This document shows, piece by piece, positions 1 to 6,027 of a stretch of DNA of 9,227 bases (position 1 is the stretch's first letter; the number at the start of each line of letters is the position of its first letter). The DNA is taken from NCBI GenBank assembly GCA_959605275.1, contig CAUHFD010000107.1, positions 1-9,227 on the forward strand, written 5' to 3'. The notes under the pieces were generated by a model that made no database searches, had not been told where the DNA came from, and saw only the letters and a program-made list of their open reading frames with translations. A program made the position numbers and the translations under genes. This DNA comes from an uncultured Eubacteriales bacterium (GTDB lineage Bacteria > Bacillota > Clostridia > Oscillospirales > Ruminococcaceae).

Positions 1-84
1 CCTATTCGCTACCTTTTTATTTCTTTTTTGTCACACATCATTGTACCACCTACAAAATCATTTTAAAAACCAAAATAAAACATC

Positions 85-113
85 TTGATTTTTTGTTTGA
101 ATTATAGTATAAT
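85..113 (+). promoter_or_regulatory. Sigma-A promoter of the SRP RNA (and probably dnaX)
   Basis: A -35 box TTGATT (85-90) and a perfect -10 box TATAAT (108-113) are separated by exactly 17 bp. The predicted start is near 120, a few bases before the SRP RNA helix begins at 129. No other good promoter is visible between the RNA and dnaX, so this one may also serve dnaX by read-through. Confidence 0.75.
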
Positions 114-125
114 ATCTCAAGTAAA

Positions 126-274
126 TGTGCTTTGCAATTTGATATACGGGTATATAGGCCCTGTGCGACTGAATACCGTGAACCATGTCAGGCGGGGAAC
201 CGAGCAGCATTAAGCGGCTTTTTCGGTGTGCCGCAGGTAAACCTATATGCTCGTGTATGAGATTGCAAAGCTCT
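126..274 (+). ncRNA. ffs: Signal recognition particle RNA, short form (4.5S-like)
   Basis: This is the RNA scaffold of the signal recognition particle, which binds Ffh and directs membrane and secreted proteins to the translocon. The apical domain is recognisable at about 184-216: a GGAA tetraloop closed by CGG/CCG, with the GTCAGG and AGCAGC strands of the Ffh-binding internal loop. The rest folds as one long helix: 129-138 (GCTTTGCAAT) pairs with 262-271, 142-150 with 250-258 (two G-U pairs), and 151-158 with 242-249. The length of about 150 nt leaves no room for the 5' and 3' Alu domain of the roughly 270-nt Bacillus RNA, so this is the short bacterial type. Its place just before dnaX is typical of Bacillota. 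The exact ends are inferred from the helix. Confidence 0.9.
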
Positions 275-327
275 TTTGCTCTGATACTGCTCTCAGCTGA
301 AATGCGCCTATGCCGGCTCAGAGCAAA
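275..327 (+). repeat. Inverted repeat in the dnaX leader
   Basis: TTTGCTCTGA (275-284) and TCAGAGCAAA (318-327) are perfect 10-bp complements enclosing 33 nt. The repeat begins right after the SRP RNA 3' strand and ends a few bases before the dnaX ribosome binding site (331-340). No run of T follows it, so it is not an ordinary intrinsic terminator. It may be a processing or leader hairpin. Confidence 0.55.
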
Positions 328-343
328 TGAAAAGGAAAGGGTG

Positions 344-1957
344 ATGGATATGTATCTGGCATTATATCGGAAATGGCGTCCGAAAGTATTTGAAGATGTT
401 ATTTCACAGCCACATATTACGGTCACTCTGAAAAACCAGGTTGTCAACAATCGGGTGGCGCACGCTTATCTGTTTACCGGCTCCCGCGGGACAGGGAAAA
501 CCACCTGTTCTAAAATTCTCGCAAAAGCGGTGAACTGTCTGCATCCGGTTGACGGGAATCCTTGTTTGGAATGCGAGGTTTGCAAAGGGATCGAGGACGG
601 TTCCATTATGGATGTCATTGAGATTGATGCGGCCAGCAACAACGGTGTGGAGAACATCAGAGAATTGCGGGAAGAAGCAGTTTATTCTCCGGCAGTCTGT
701 AAATACAAAGTATATATTATTGATGAAACCCATATGCTCAGCACGGGAGCTTTTAATGCGCTACTGAAAATTATGGAGGAGCCGCCGGCACATGTTATTT
801 TCATTCTGGCGACTACCGAAGTGCATAAGGTTCCGGCAACGATTTTATCCCGGTGCCAGCGATTTGATTTTCATCGTATCAAGTCGGAGGATATTGCAAA
901 ACGGCTGTTATATATTGCCGAACAGGAAAAGATATCGTTGGAACAGCCTGCCGCTGAGCTGATCGCACGGCTTGCGGACGGCGGTATGCGGGATGCCTTG
1001 TCCTTACTGGATCAATGCGCGGCATTTGGTGCACAGGTTGATTTGGATACGGTAAGCAATGCCGCGGGAATTGCCGGCAGGGCGTATTTGTTTGAAATTT
1101 GCGACGCGGTATTGTCACAAAATCCGACTGCCGCTTTGGAGGTCATCAGCAAGCTGCATGAAATGTCGGTTGATTTGCAGCAACTTTGCAGTGAGTTGAT
1201 TTCTCAGTTTCGCAGCCTTATGATATTAAAAGCGGTGTCTAAGCCGGGAGATATGATTGTTGTACTCCCCGATGAAATGGAAAAATTGAAAGAATTATCC
1301 AAAGCTTTTTCCATGTCTTCTATTTTGCATTGTCTGGCAGTGCTGCAGGACTGTTTAGAACGGCTGAGCAAAACCTCAGGTAAGCGGATTGAGTTGGAAA
1401 TGTGTATGATCCGGCTGTGTAATCCGAAATTGGATAGTTCCTCTGACGCTTTGATTCGGCGGTTGGATGATTTGGAATTACAGCTTCGTTCCGGGGCTTT
1501 TTCAGCGGAAAATGCTAAACCTGCCAGAACCGCCGTATTGGATGACAAGACGGAAAAAGAAAAGCCGCAAGAAGGTACTACCCAAGCGGAGTCGGTACAA
1601 AATAAACGTCCGGTTGCATTGGATATGAGTATGCTCAAGCCGGTCACTTGCTGGGTGGAAATATTGCAGCAGCTTTCTGAAACCGATAAACCATTGCATG
1701 GAATGCTGGTTGGCTCAAAGGCTTATTGTTATGAGGATATGTTGTTTATTGATACACCGAATACGATCTTAGGGCAGATGTTGAAGAAGGACGGATGCGC
1801 AGTACGGCTGTTGGATGCGGTGCAACTGCATACCGGAAAGCGGTATCGATTACGGCTGAAGACAACGAAAGAAGCTTCGGAGCAAAATAAAGAAAACCCG
1901 TTGGACGCTTTGGCAAAACGGGCGCAGGAGAACGGTGTTTCAGTGAATTTACATTAG
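344..1957 (+). CDS. dnaX: DNA polymerase III subunit gamma/tau (clamp loader ATPase)
   Basis: DnaX is the ATPase subunit of the clamp loader, which opens the beta sliding clamp and places it on primed DNA. Numbering from ATG 344 (537 aa), visible features are the N-terminal ALYRKWRP signature, Walker A GSRGTGKT (46-53), zinc-binding cysteines 65, 74, 77 and 80, Walker B VYIIDETH (123-130), sensor 1 ATT (156-158), arginine-finger SRC (169-171) and sensor 2 GGMRDALS (213-220). A charged, Glu/Lys/Gln-rich linker (about 386-422) leads to a tau-like C-terminal domain. The open frame runs back to 185, inside the SRP RNA, so that upstream part is not coding. AAAGGAAAGG (331-340) supports ATG 344; ATG 350 is a close alternative that gives the usual N-terminus. 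The Thr in the Walker B region (DETH where DEVH is common) is a mild variation. Confidence 0.97.
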   Translation: MDMYLALYRKWRPKVFEDVISQPHITVTLKNQVVNNRVAHAYLFTGSRGTGKTTCSKILAKAVNCLHPVDGNPCLECEVCKGIEDGSIMDVIEIDAASNNGVENIRELREEAVYSPAVCKYKVYIIDETHMLSTGAFNALLKIMEEPPAHVIFILATTEVHKVPATILSRCQRFDFHRIKSEDIAKRLLYIAEQEKISLEQPAAELIARLADGGMRDALSLLDQCAAFGAQVDLDTVSNAAGIAGRAYLFEICDAVLSQNPTAALEVISKLHEMSVDLQQLCSELISQFRSLMILKAVSKPGDMIVVLPDEMEKLKELSKAFSMSSILHCLAVLQDCLERLSKTSGKRIELEMCMIRLCNPKLDSSSDALIRRLDDLELQLRSGAFSAENAKPARTAVLDDKTEKEKPQEGTTQAESVQNKRPVALDMSMLKPVTCWVEILQQLSETDKPLHGMLVGSKAYCYEDMLFIDTPNTILGQMLKKDGCAVRLLDAVQLHTGKRYRLRLKTTKEASEQNKENPLDALAKRAQENGVSVNLH

Positions 1958-2021
1958 TTGTTTTTTGCTGGGAAGATCAAAGCTTTTGGTTTGACGATTT
2001 TGAAACCGAACTTGATTTTCA

Positions 2022-2043
2022 TTTCCGAAACAGTATTCGGAAA
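2022..2043 (+). repeat. Small perfect hairpin between dnaX and ybaB
   Basis: TTTCCGAA (2022-2029) and TTCGGAAA (2036-2043) form an 8-bp perfect stem with a 6-nt loop in the 131-bp gap between dnaX and ybaB. No T run follows on the + strand. It could be an mRNA-stabilising or processing hairpin, or a weak terminator; function is not shown. Confidence 0.4.
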
Positions 2044-2088
2044 AAGATATATAAATGAATTTATTAACATAATGGAGGATGTTCAGTT

Positions 2089-2436
2089 ATGAAAGCAAGA
2101 TTGCCAAAAGGAATGGGCGGCGGTCCGAGCAATATGCAGGGGATGATCAAACAGGCACAGAAGATGCAGGAGGAAATGCAGAAGGCGCAAGCGGAGCTGG
2201 AAGAAAAAGAATACAAAGTAACCGTTGGCGGCGGTGCAGTAGAAGCAGTTGTATCCGGAAAAAAAGAGCTTGTTTCTTTGACGTTGAAGCCTGAGGTGGT
2301 TGATCCTGAGGATATTGAGATGCTGCAGGATCTCATTATCAGTGCGGTCAATGAGGGGGTGCGTCAGGTAGAGGACGAATCAAACGAGCAGATGCAGCAT
2401 ATTACCGGCGGAATGAATATTCCCGGTTTGTTTTAG
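2089..2436 (+). CDS. ybaB: YbaB/EbfC family nucleoid-associated protein
   Basis: A small DNA-binding protein of the YbaB/EbfC (YaaK) family, dimeric and nucleoid-associated in characterised members. The 115-aa product has the expected pattern: a Gly/Pro/Met-rich N-terminus, then a Gln/Met/Glu-rich helix with repeated KAQ/QKMQEEMQKAQAELEE-type spacing (about 20-42), the strand region KVTVGGGAVEAVVSG (about 44-58), a basic-acidic LTLKPEVVDPED turn, and a C-terminal helix ending in a glycine-rich tail. ATG 2089 is preceded by GGAGG (2074-2078) at 10 nt. It lies between dnaX and recR, the conserved position in many bacteria, and ends 3 nt before recR. It may influence nucleoid structure or recombination; no specific target is evident here. 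Confidence 0.95.
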   Translation: MKARLPKGMGGGPSNMQGMIKQAQKMQEEMQKAQAELEEKEYKVTVGGGAVEAVVSGKKELVSLTLKPEVVDPEDIEMLQDLIISAVNEGVRQVEDESNEQMQHITGGMNIPGLF

Positions 2437-2439
2437 CTT

Positions 2440-3039
2440 ATGGGATACGACGCATTGCCGCTTACCAAATTAGTGGAGCAATTTGCATCCCTGCCCGGTA
2501 TCGGACGAAAAACAGCAGGAAGATTGGCGTTTTTTGTTCTAAAGATGACTGATGAGGACGCCAAAGCATTCAGCGATGCTATTTTGGAAGCACATGAAAA
2601 AATCCATAATTGCGAAATTTGCCAAAATTATACCGATATGCCGGTTTGTAATATTTGCAGTGATACCCAGAGGGATCGGAGTACGATTTGCGTAGTAGAA
2701 GATGCCAAAGATGTACTTGCATTTGAGCGCACGAGGGAATACAAGGGATTGTATCATGTGCTCCATGGCTTGATTTCTCCTATGGACGGGATCGGACCGG
2801 AACAGCTGTATGTAAAAGAATTGCTTGCAAGAATTGCCGACGGAGAAGTAAAAGAAGTCATTATGGCAACGAATCCGACTGCCGAGGGAGAAACGACGGC
2901 AATGTATATTTCCCGCTTGTTAAAGCCGATGGGAATTAAAGTCACGAGGCTTGCTTATGGTGTCCCTGTCGGCAGCGATTTGGAATATGCTGATGAGGTA
3001 ACATTATTTCGCGCATTGGAAAATAGAAACGAAATTTAA
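2440..3039 (+). CDS. recR: Recombination mediator protein RecR
   Basis: RecR works with RecO (and RecF) to load RecA onto SSB-coated single-stranded gaps. The 199-aa length is typical. Visible parts in order are the helix-hairpin-helix LPGIGRKTAGRLA (18-30), the C4 zinc finger with Cys 58, 61, 70 and 73, the Toprim domain starting at CVVEDAKDV (84-92) with a conserved ATNPTAEGETT segment (143-153), and the C-terminal GVPVGSDLEYADEVTL motif (174-189). All zinc ligands and Toprim acidic residues are present. The start codon lies only 3 nt after the ybaB stop, and no Shine-Dalgarno sequence is visible in front of it, so translation probably depends on coupling to ybaB. Confidence 0.97.
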   Translation: MGYDALPLTKLVEQFASLPGIGRKTAGRLAFFVLKMTDEDAKAFSDAILEAHEKIHNCEICQNYTDMPVCNICSDTQRDRSTICVVEDAKDVLAFERTREYKGLYHVLHGLISPMDGIGPEQLYVKELLARIADGEVKEVIMATNPTAEGETTAMYISRLLKPMGIKVTRLAYGVPVGSDLEYADEVTLFRALENRNEI

Positions 3040-3112
3040 TTCGACAATATTTGCACAGATTATTCGGTATGATTCATGCATAGAATATATGTTGATATAA
3101 GGAGGAATAGAA

Positions 3113-3580
3113 TTGGCAGGAACAGGAACAAAGCTGATCACTCAAAATCGAAAAGCAAGACATGATTATTTTGTTCTGGAAACTTATGAAGCCGGAATTG
3201 AATTGCTTGGCACCGAAGTGAAGTCTTTGAGAGCCGGTTCTGTCAATCTGAAAGACAGCTGGTGCAGTATTAAAGACGGGGAACTGTTTTTGATGGGAGC
3301 GCACATAAGTCCTTATGAAAAGGGAAATATATTTAATCGGGACCCATTGCGTGTTCGCAGACTTTTAATGCATAAAAAAGAAATTATGAAGCTGTTTGGG
3401 ACCGTTAAACAAGACGGATGCTCTTTGATTCCGTTGTCGTTGTATTTCAAGGGATCTAAAGTCAAGGTAGAAGTAGGCTTATGCAAAGGAAAAAAATTAT
3501 ACGACAAGCGGGCTGATATGGCAAAACGCGATGCCAAGCGAGAAATGGACCGAGCATTAAAAGAGCGGAGCAGAAACTAA
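3113..3580 (+). CDS. smpB: SsrA-binding protein SmpB
   Basis: SmpB binds tmRNA and brings it to stalled ribosomes for trans-translation. The 155-aa protein has the family sequence throughout: NRKARHDYFVLETYEAG (12-28), LLGTEVKSLRAGSVNL (31-46), the HISPYEKGN loop (64-72), the IPLSLYF strand (106-112) and the basic C-terminal tail, GLCKGKKLYDKR onward (122-133), which is rich in Lys and Arg and reads the empty mRNA channel in known structures. The start is TTG 3113, chosen because AAGGAGG (3099-3105) lies 7 nt upstream and the N-terminus matches the family. Its RNA partner, ssrA, begins about 900 bp downstream on the same strand, with one hydrolase gene between. Confidence 0.97.
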   Translation: MAGTGTKLITQNRKARHDYFVLETYEAGIELLGTEVKSLRAGSVNLKDSWCSIKDGELFLMGAHISPYEKGNIFNRDPLRVRRLLMHKKEIMKLFGTVKQDGCSLIPLSLYFKGSKVKVEVGLCKGKKLYDKRADMAKRDAKREMDRALKERSRN

Positions 3581-3581
3581 A

Positions 3582-3610
3582 TTGACATAGTGTAAAGGTG
3601 TGTGTATTAT
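3582..3610 (+). promoter_or_regulatory. Near-consensus promoter-like sequence overlapping the hydrolase start
   Basis: TTGACA (3582-3587), 17 bp, then TATTAT (3605-3610) matches 11 of 12 sigma-A consensus bases. The -10 box covers the A and T of the hydrolase ATG at 3609, so a transcript from here would begin inside that gene. It could feed ssrA or be a chance match. Confidence 0.35.
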
Positions 3611-4445
3611 GAGATATGAGGTGTTTGATATTAACATTGATTATCAGAAAATTCATGTAGATAACGGCGGATTTCAGCCGAAAATGTCGGTCTATTTACC
3701 GGATAATTCTCCGGAAATACAAATGGACAGAAAACATCCGACTGTTGTGATTTGTCCCGGTGGCGGATATGCCATGACATCTGACCGAGAAGCAGAACCG
3801 ATTGCCTTAAGATTTGCAGCGGCGGGCTGTAATGCGATTGTCGTTCGGTATAGCTGTGTTCCGGCAAGATTTCCGGCAGCTTTGTTTGAGCTTTCCTATG
3901 CCGTGGCAAAAGTTCGTGAAAATGCGCAGAAATGGAATGTTGACACCGATAAAATAGCTGTATGCGGCTTTTCGGCGGGCGGTCATTTGGCAGCAAGTTT
4001 TTCTACTCTTTGGAATCGAGATTTTGTGAAAGATTATTTTCATTATCAAGGCGGCGAAAATAAGCCAAATGGTATGATTTTAGGTTATCCGGTCATCACT
4101 TCCGGTGAACATGCGCATTGGGGATCTATTGAAAATCTTTTGGGAGAAAAAACAGCAGATTCTGCTTTGTTGGAGCTTGTTTCAGCTGAAAAACAGGTAA
4201 GTAATGATACACCGCCTGCATTTATCTGGCACACCTTTGATGATGCTTGTGTTCCGGTGGAAAATTCGCTGGTGTTGGCACAAGCGCTGGCTACCAAGAA
4301 AATTTCGACAGAGTTACATATCTTTCCAAGCGGACCGCATGGCTTGTCGCTGTCATCCGAGGAGACCGCCGGTGATCCTTCTATTATTGTACCGGAGTGT
4401 CAAGTTTGGATTGATATGGCAATACGTTGGCTGAAAAAATTATAA
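3609..4445 (+). CDS. Alpha/beta hydrolase, esterase/acetylesterase type
   Basis: A 278-aa cytoplasmic enzyme (no signal peptide) of the alpha/beta-hydrolase fold, closest in look to the BD-FAE / acetylxylan-esterase-like group. Visible are the oxyanion-hole segment CPGGGY (49-54), the nucleophile elbow GFSAGGH (120-126) with Ser122, the acid region HTFDDACVPVENS (208-220) with Asp211/Asp212, and the catalytic His in SGPHGLSL (241-248, His244). The triad is therefore complete. The family removes acyl, often acetyl, groups from sugars or small esters; the substrate cannot be read from the sequence. ATG 3609 is chosen because AAAGG (3594-3598) lies 10 nt upstream; a GTG at 3600 is the alternative. 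It stands between smpB and ssrA, an unexpected place for a hydrolase. Confidence 0.9.
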   Translation: MRYEVFDINIDYQKIHVDNGGFQPKMSVYLPDNSPEIQMDRKHPTVVICPGGGYAMTSDREAEPIALRFAAAGCNAIVVRYSCVPARFPAALFELSYAVAKVRENAQKWNVDTDKIAVCGFSAGGHLAASFSTLWNRDFVKDYFHYQGGENKPNGMILGYPVITSGEHAHWGSIENLLGEKTADSALLELVSAEKQVSNDTPPAFIWHTFDDACVPVENSLVLAQALATKKISTELHIFPSGPHGLSLSSEETAGDPSIIVPECQVWIDMAIRWLKKL

Positions 4446-4447
4446 TA

Positions 4448-4476
4448 TTGATATGTGCCTGATTAAATTATTTGAT
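4448..4476 (+). promoter_or_regulatory. Possible ssrA promoter
   Basis: TTGATA (4448-4453), 17 bp, then TTTGAT (4471-4476) would start transcription a few bases before the mature tmRNA 5' end at 4489. The -10 box is only a fair match. A 6-bp inverted repeat, CCTGAT (4458-4463) with ATCAGG (4475-4480), overlaps it and could instead be a weak end-of-gene hairpin for the hydrolase; no T run follows. Confidence 0.35.
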
Positions 4477-4488
4477 CAGGTCAAATAT

Positions 4489-4839
4489 GGGGGCGTAAAG
4501 GTTTCGACGGGGATCAATAGCCATGATAAGCGAGTAGAGCGGGCGAAAGCTCTTTAATCGTCGCAATTTAAATATAAACGCTAACAATAATAAATTAGCT
4601 TACGCTGCTTAAGTCAGCGTCATCCTGTTATGAAGTACCACGGTCATAATTAGGGTGTCAAATTAGTGGTGAACGTATCGGATAGCTTGTCTCAGTTTTC
4701 GATATGTATTTGAGACTACTGAATCGAACAGCCTGCTTGTCGGCGGTTCGAAGAGGGAATGTTAAAAGATAAGCTACACTCGTAGAAAGTTGTGGGGAAG
4801 GGTTTTCGGACAGGAGTTCGACTCTCCTCGCCTCCACCA
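4489..4839 (+). ncRNA. ssrA: Transfer-messenger RNA (tmRNA)
   Basis: tmRNA rescues stalled ribosomes with SmpB and adds a degradation tag. The 5' GGGGGCG (4489-4495) pairs over 7 bp (one G-U) with CGCCTCC (4829-4835), followed by A and an encoded CCA (4837-4839). A T-arm with TTCGACT is near 4816-4822, and GGTTTCGACGGGG follows the 5' strand, as in other tmRNAs. The tag frame starts at GCT 4580 and stops at TAA 4610-4612, reading ANNNKLAYAA. The bases before the resume codon, TAAAC, keep the U-A at -5/-4 known to matter in E. coli (UAGUC). The stop codon lies in the loop of a hairpin, ACGCTG (4602-4607) with CAGCGT (4615-4620), matching tmRNA helix 5. The length of 351 nt is normal for a one-piece tmRNA. 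Confidence 0.97.
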
Positions 4840-4843
4840 TATT

Positions 4844-4880
4844 AGCATGATGGTTTTGATACGAAACCATCGTGCTTTTT
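4844..4880 (+). terminator. Intrinsic terminator of ssrA
   Basis: A 13-bp stem (4844-4856 with 4864-4876, one G-U pair) with a 7-nt loop is followed by TTTTT (4876-4880). It begins 4 nt after the tmRNA CCA end. Confidence 0.9.
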
Positions 4881-4889
4881 CTATATCTA

Positions 4890-4945
4890 AAAAGCCTTTT
4901 GGCACAAGGCTTTCTGCCGTTTCGGCATAATGAAATAGTTTCATT
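4890..4945. repeat. Three further hairpins in a row behind the ssrA terminator
   Basis: AAAGCCTT (4891-4898) pairs with AAGGCTTT (4906-4913). TGCCG (4915-4919) pairs with CGGCA (4923-4927). AATGAAA (4929-4935) pairs with TTTCATT (4939-4945). The first would read as a terminator on the - strand, because an A run precedes it on the + strand. No gene on the - strand ends here, so the purpose is unclear. Confidence 0.5.
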
Positions 4946-5099
4946 GTATCAAAATTAACTCTACAAAAGTCGAAGTGAGAGGACTTAAACCTCCCTATTT
5001 TTATTCTCTTCAATCACAATGAAATTCATCTCAAAAAGATTCGTTTCATTGTGGAGATAAGTTTCATCGTGAAAAAGAATAGTTTCATTGTCATTGAAA
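4929..5099. repeat. Cluster of TTTCATTGT / TGAAA half sites before the methyltransferase
   Basis: In a gene-free stretch of about 290 bp, TTTCATTGT occurs at 4939-4947, 5044-5052 and 5083-5091, a variant TTTCATCGT at 5062-5070, and the inverse ACAATGAAA at 5016-5024. CACAATGAAA (5015-5024) and TTTCATTGTG (5044-5053) are a perfect 10-bp inverted pair. TTTCA-3 nt-TGAAA palindromes occur at 5062-5074, and TTTCA (5083-5087) faces TGAAA (5095-5099), which is part of the promoter -35 box. This looks like an operator array, though AT-rich sequence raises chance matches. Confidence 0.5.
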
Positions 5100-5122
5100 A
5101 ATGCTGTATTTAGTGATATAAT
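5094..5122 (+). promoter_or_regulatory. Promoter of the methyltransferase gene
   Basis: TTGAAA (5094-5099), 17 bp, then a perfect TATAAT (5117-5122). Transcription would start near 5129, about 40 nt before the ATG at 5171. A second TATAAT at 5127-5132 has no partner at the right distance. The -35 box overlaps the last half site of the repeat cluster. Confidence 0.7.
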
Positions 5123-5170
5123 ATATTATAATCTGTTCGATAAACTTGAATTTGACGGAGAGATAGTGAA

Positions 5171-5878
5171 ATGAATATTGAGAATTACAAAGAATATATG
5201 ACAGCAGAAATGCTGATGGGTCCTAATAGTGCAAGAATCTTGGAAGAGTTGTTGAAACAGTATCCATTGCAACTAAGTGACGAGAACAGGGTGCTTGATT
5301 TAGGGTGCGGAAAAGGATTAACAAGCCTTATACTTGCAAGAGAAACAGGGGCGAAAATATGTGCAAATGACCTCTGGGTTAGTGCAGAAGATAATAAAAA
5401 GCGATTTGAGGATTGGGGTATTGGCGAACAAATCACACCTGTTTGTGAAGATGCTAACAATTTAAGCTTTGCAAAAAGGCAGTTTGATATTTTAGTCAGC
5501 ATTGACTCTTATCACTATTTTGCTACTGATATTGGCTTTTTTGAAAATAAGATTTTGCCTTTTCTTAATGATAACGCTGTTGTGTTGATTGGTATTCCTG
5601 GCATCAAGGATGAATATACAGGCCGTTCCGAAGAACTTCTTCCTGAATGGTTGGGAAATGAAGCCTATATGTTTAAGAGTCCGATAGAGTGGAAAGAAAT
5701 CATTGGCAATCACGATAGAATTGAAAAGGTTGAAACTTGGGAAATGGGCTGTTTTGACCTCGCTTGGAATGAGTGGTTCGCCACCGAGCACAAATATGCC
5801 TTAGGAGATAAGCAATTTTTTGAAACACTCATCAAGCCATATACCTGTTTTGTTGGTATTTACATCAAGATAAAATAA
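5171..5878 (+). CDS. Class I SAM-dependent methyltransferase
   Basis: A 235-aa soluble protein that should transfer a methyl group from S-adenosylmethionine; the acceptor is unknown. Motif I, VLDLGCGKGL (41-50), is a textbook SAM-binding glycine loop. The acidic residue after strand 2 is in ANDLW (65-69), CEDANNLSF (92-100) fits the adenine-contacting motif, and FDILVSIDSYHYF (105-117) is motif IV. The C-terminal half carries IPGIKDEYTG and several aromatic residues, as in small-molecule methyltransferases of this superfamily. GGAGA (5157-5161) lies 9 nt before ATG 5171. The gene is alone, with its own promoter upstream and a terminator about 150 bp downstream, and it and its flanks look more AT-rich than dnaX-recR, which could mean later acquisition. 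No resistance-type rRNA methylase signature was recognised. Confidence 0.88.
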   Translation: MNIENYKEYMTAEMLMGPNSARILEELLKQYPLQLSDENRVLDLGCGKGLTSLILARETGAKICANDLWVSAEDNKKRFEDWGIGEQITPVCEDANNLSFAKRQFDILVSIDSYHYFATDIGFFENKILPFLNDNAVVLIGIPGIKDEYTGRSEELLPEWLGNEAYMFKSPIEWKEIIGNHDRIEKVETWEMGCFDLAWNEWFATEHKYALGDKQFFETLIKPYTCFVGIYIKIK

Positions 5879-6027
5879 ATAAGCCAATTCCAATTTGTCG
5901 GTCGGTTGCATCTCCATTTTCGGTTGCATTTCAATGAAACTTTGCAACCGCTTGCAACCCGTATCAAAAATTGCGTTATAATTCAAACCGACCGTAGACG
6001 AACTTATTTCATCTATGGTTATATTAG
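5879..6027. other. Structured non-coding stretch after the methyltransferase
   Basis: No convincing gene is present. CGGTTGCAT occurs twice (5903-5911, 5921-5929), followed by inverted copies TTGCAACCG (5942-5950) and TTGCAACCC (5952-5960). The inner pair 5921-5928 / 5943-5950 encloses TTTCAATGAAA (5930-5940), itself palindromic around one base. An outer perfect pair, CGGTCGGTT (5899-5907) with AACCGACCG (5986-5994), encloses the whole. TTGCAA (5952-5957) and TATAAT (5977-5982) lie 19 bp apart and may be a promoter. An open frame on the opposite strand overlaps here but has no ribosome binding site or family resemblance. Confidence 0.45.

Noticed and set aside
185..343. N-terminal extension of the dnaX reading frame
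   Set aside because: It lies inside the SRP RNA gene and its leader, and DnaX homologues begin at the ALYRKWRP region. The ribosome binding site is at 331-340.
1548..1570. Programmed -1 frameshift site in dnaX making a short gamma form
   Set aside because: The A-rich stretch in the linker does not form the A-AAA-AAG heptamer in the right frame, and no strong stem follows it.
4556..4573. Resume codon GTC-GCA near 4560, by analogy with the GTCGCA of E. coli tmRNA
   Set aside because: That frame meets TAA after three codons. GCT 4580, preceded by TAAAC, gives a full tag that ends at the helix 5 stop codon.
4658..5013. Open frames on the - strand across the tmRNA 3' half and its terminator
   Set aside because: They are antisense to a certain RNA gene and its terminator, with no ribosome binding site. 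Such peptides are a common false prediction over tmRNA and tRNA genes.
4929..5099. CRISPR array
   Set aside because: The repeats are only about 9 bp, occur in both orientations and have uneven spacing, and no cas genes are present.
4489..5878. Genomic island integrated at the ssrA 3' end
   Set aside because: No second copy of the ssrA 3' sequence and no integrase gene are found in the window.
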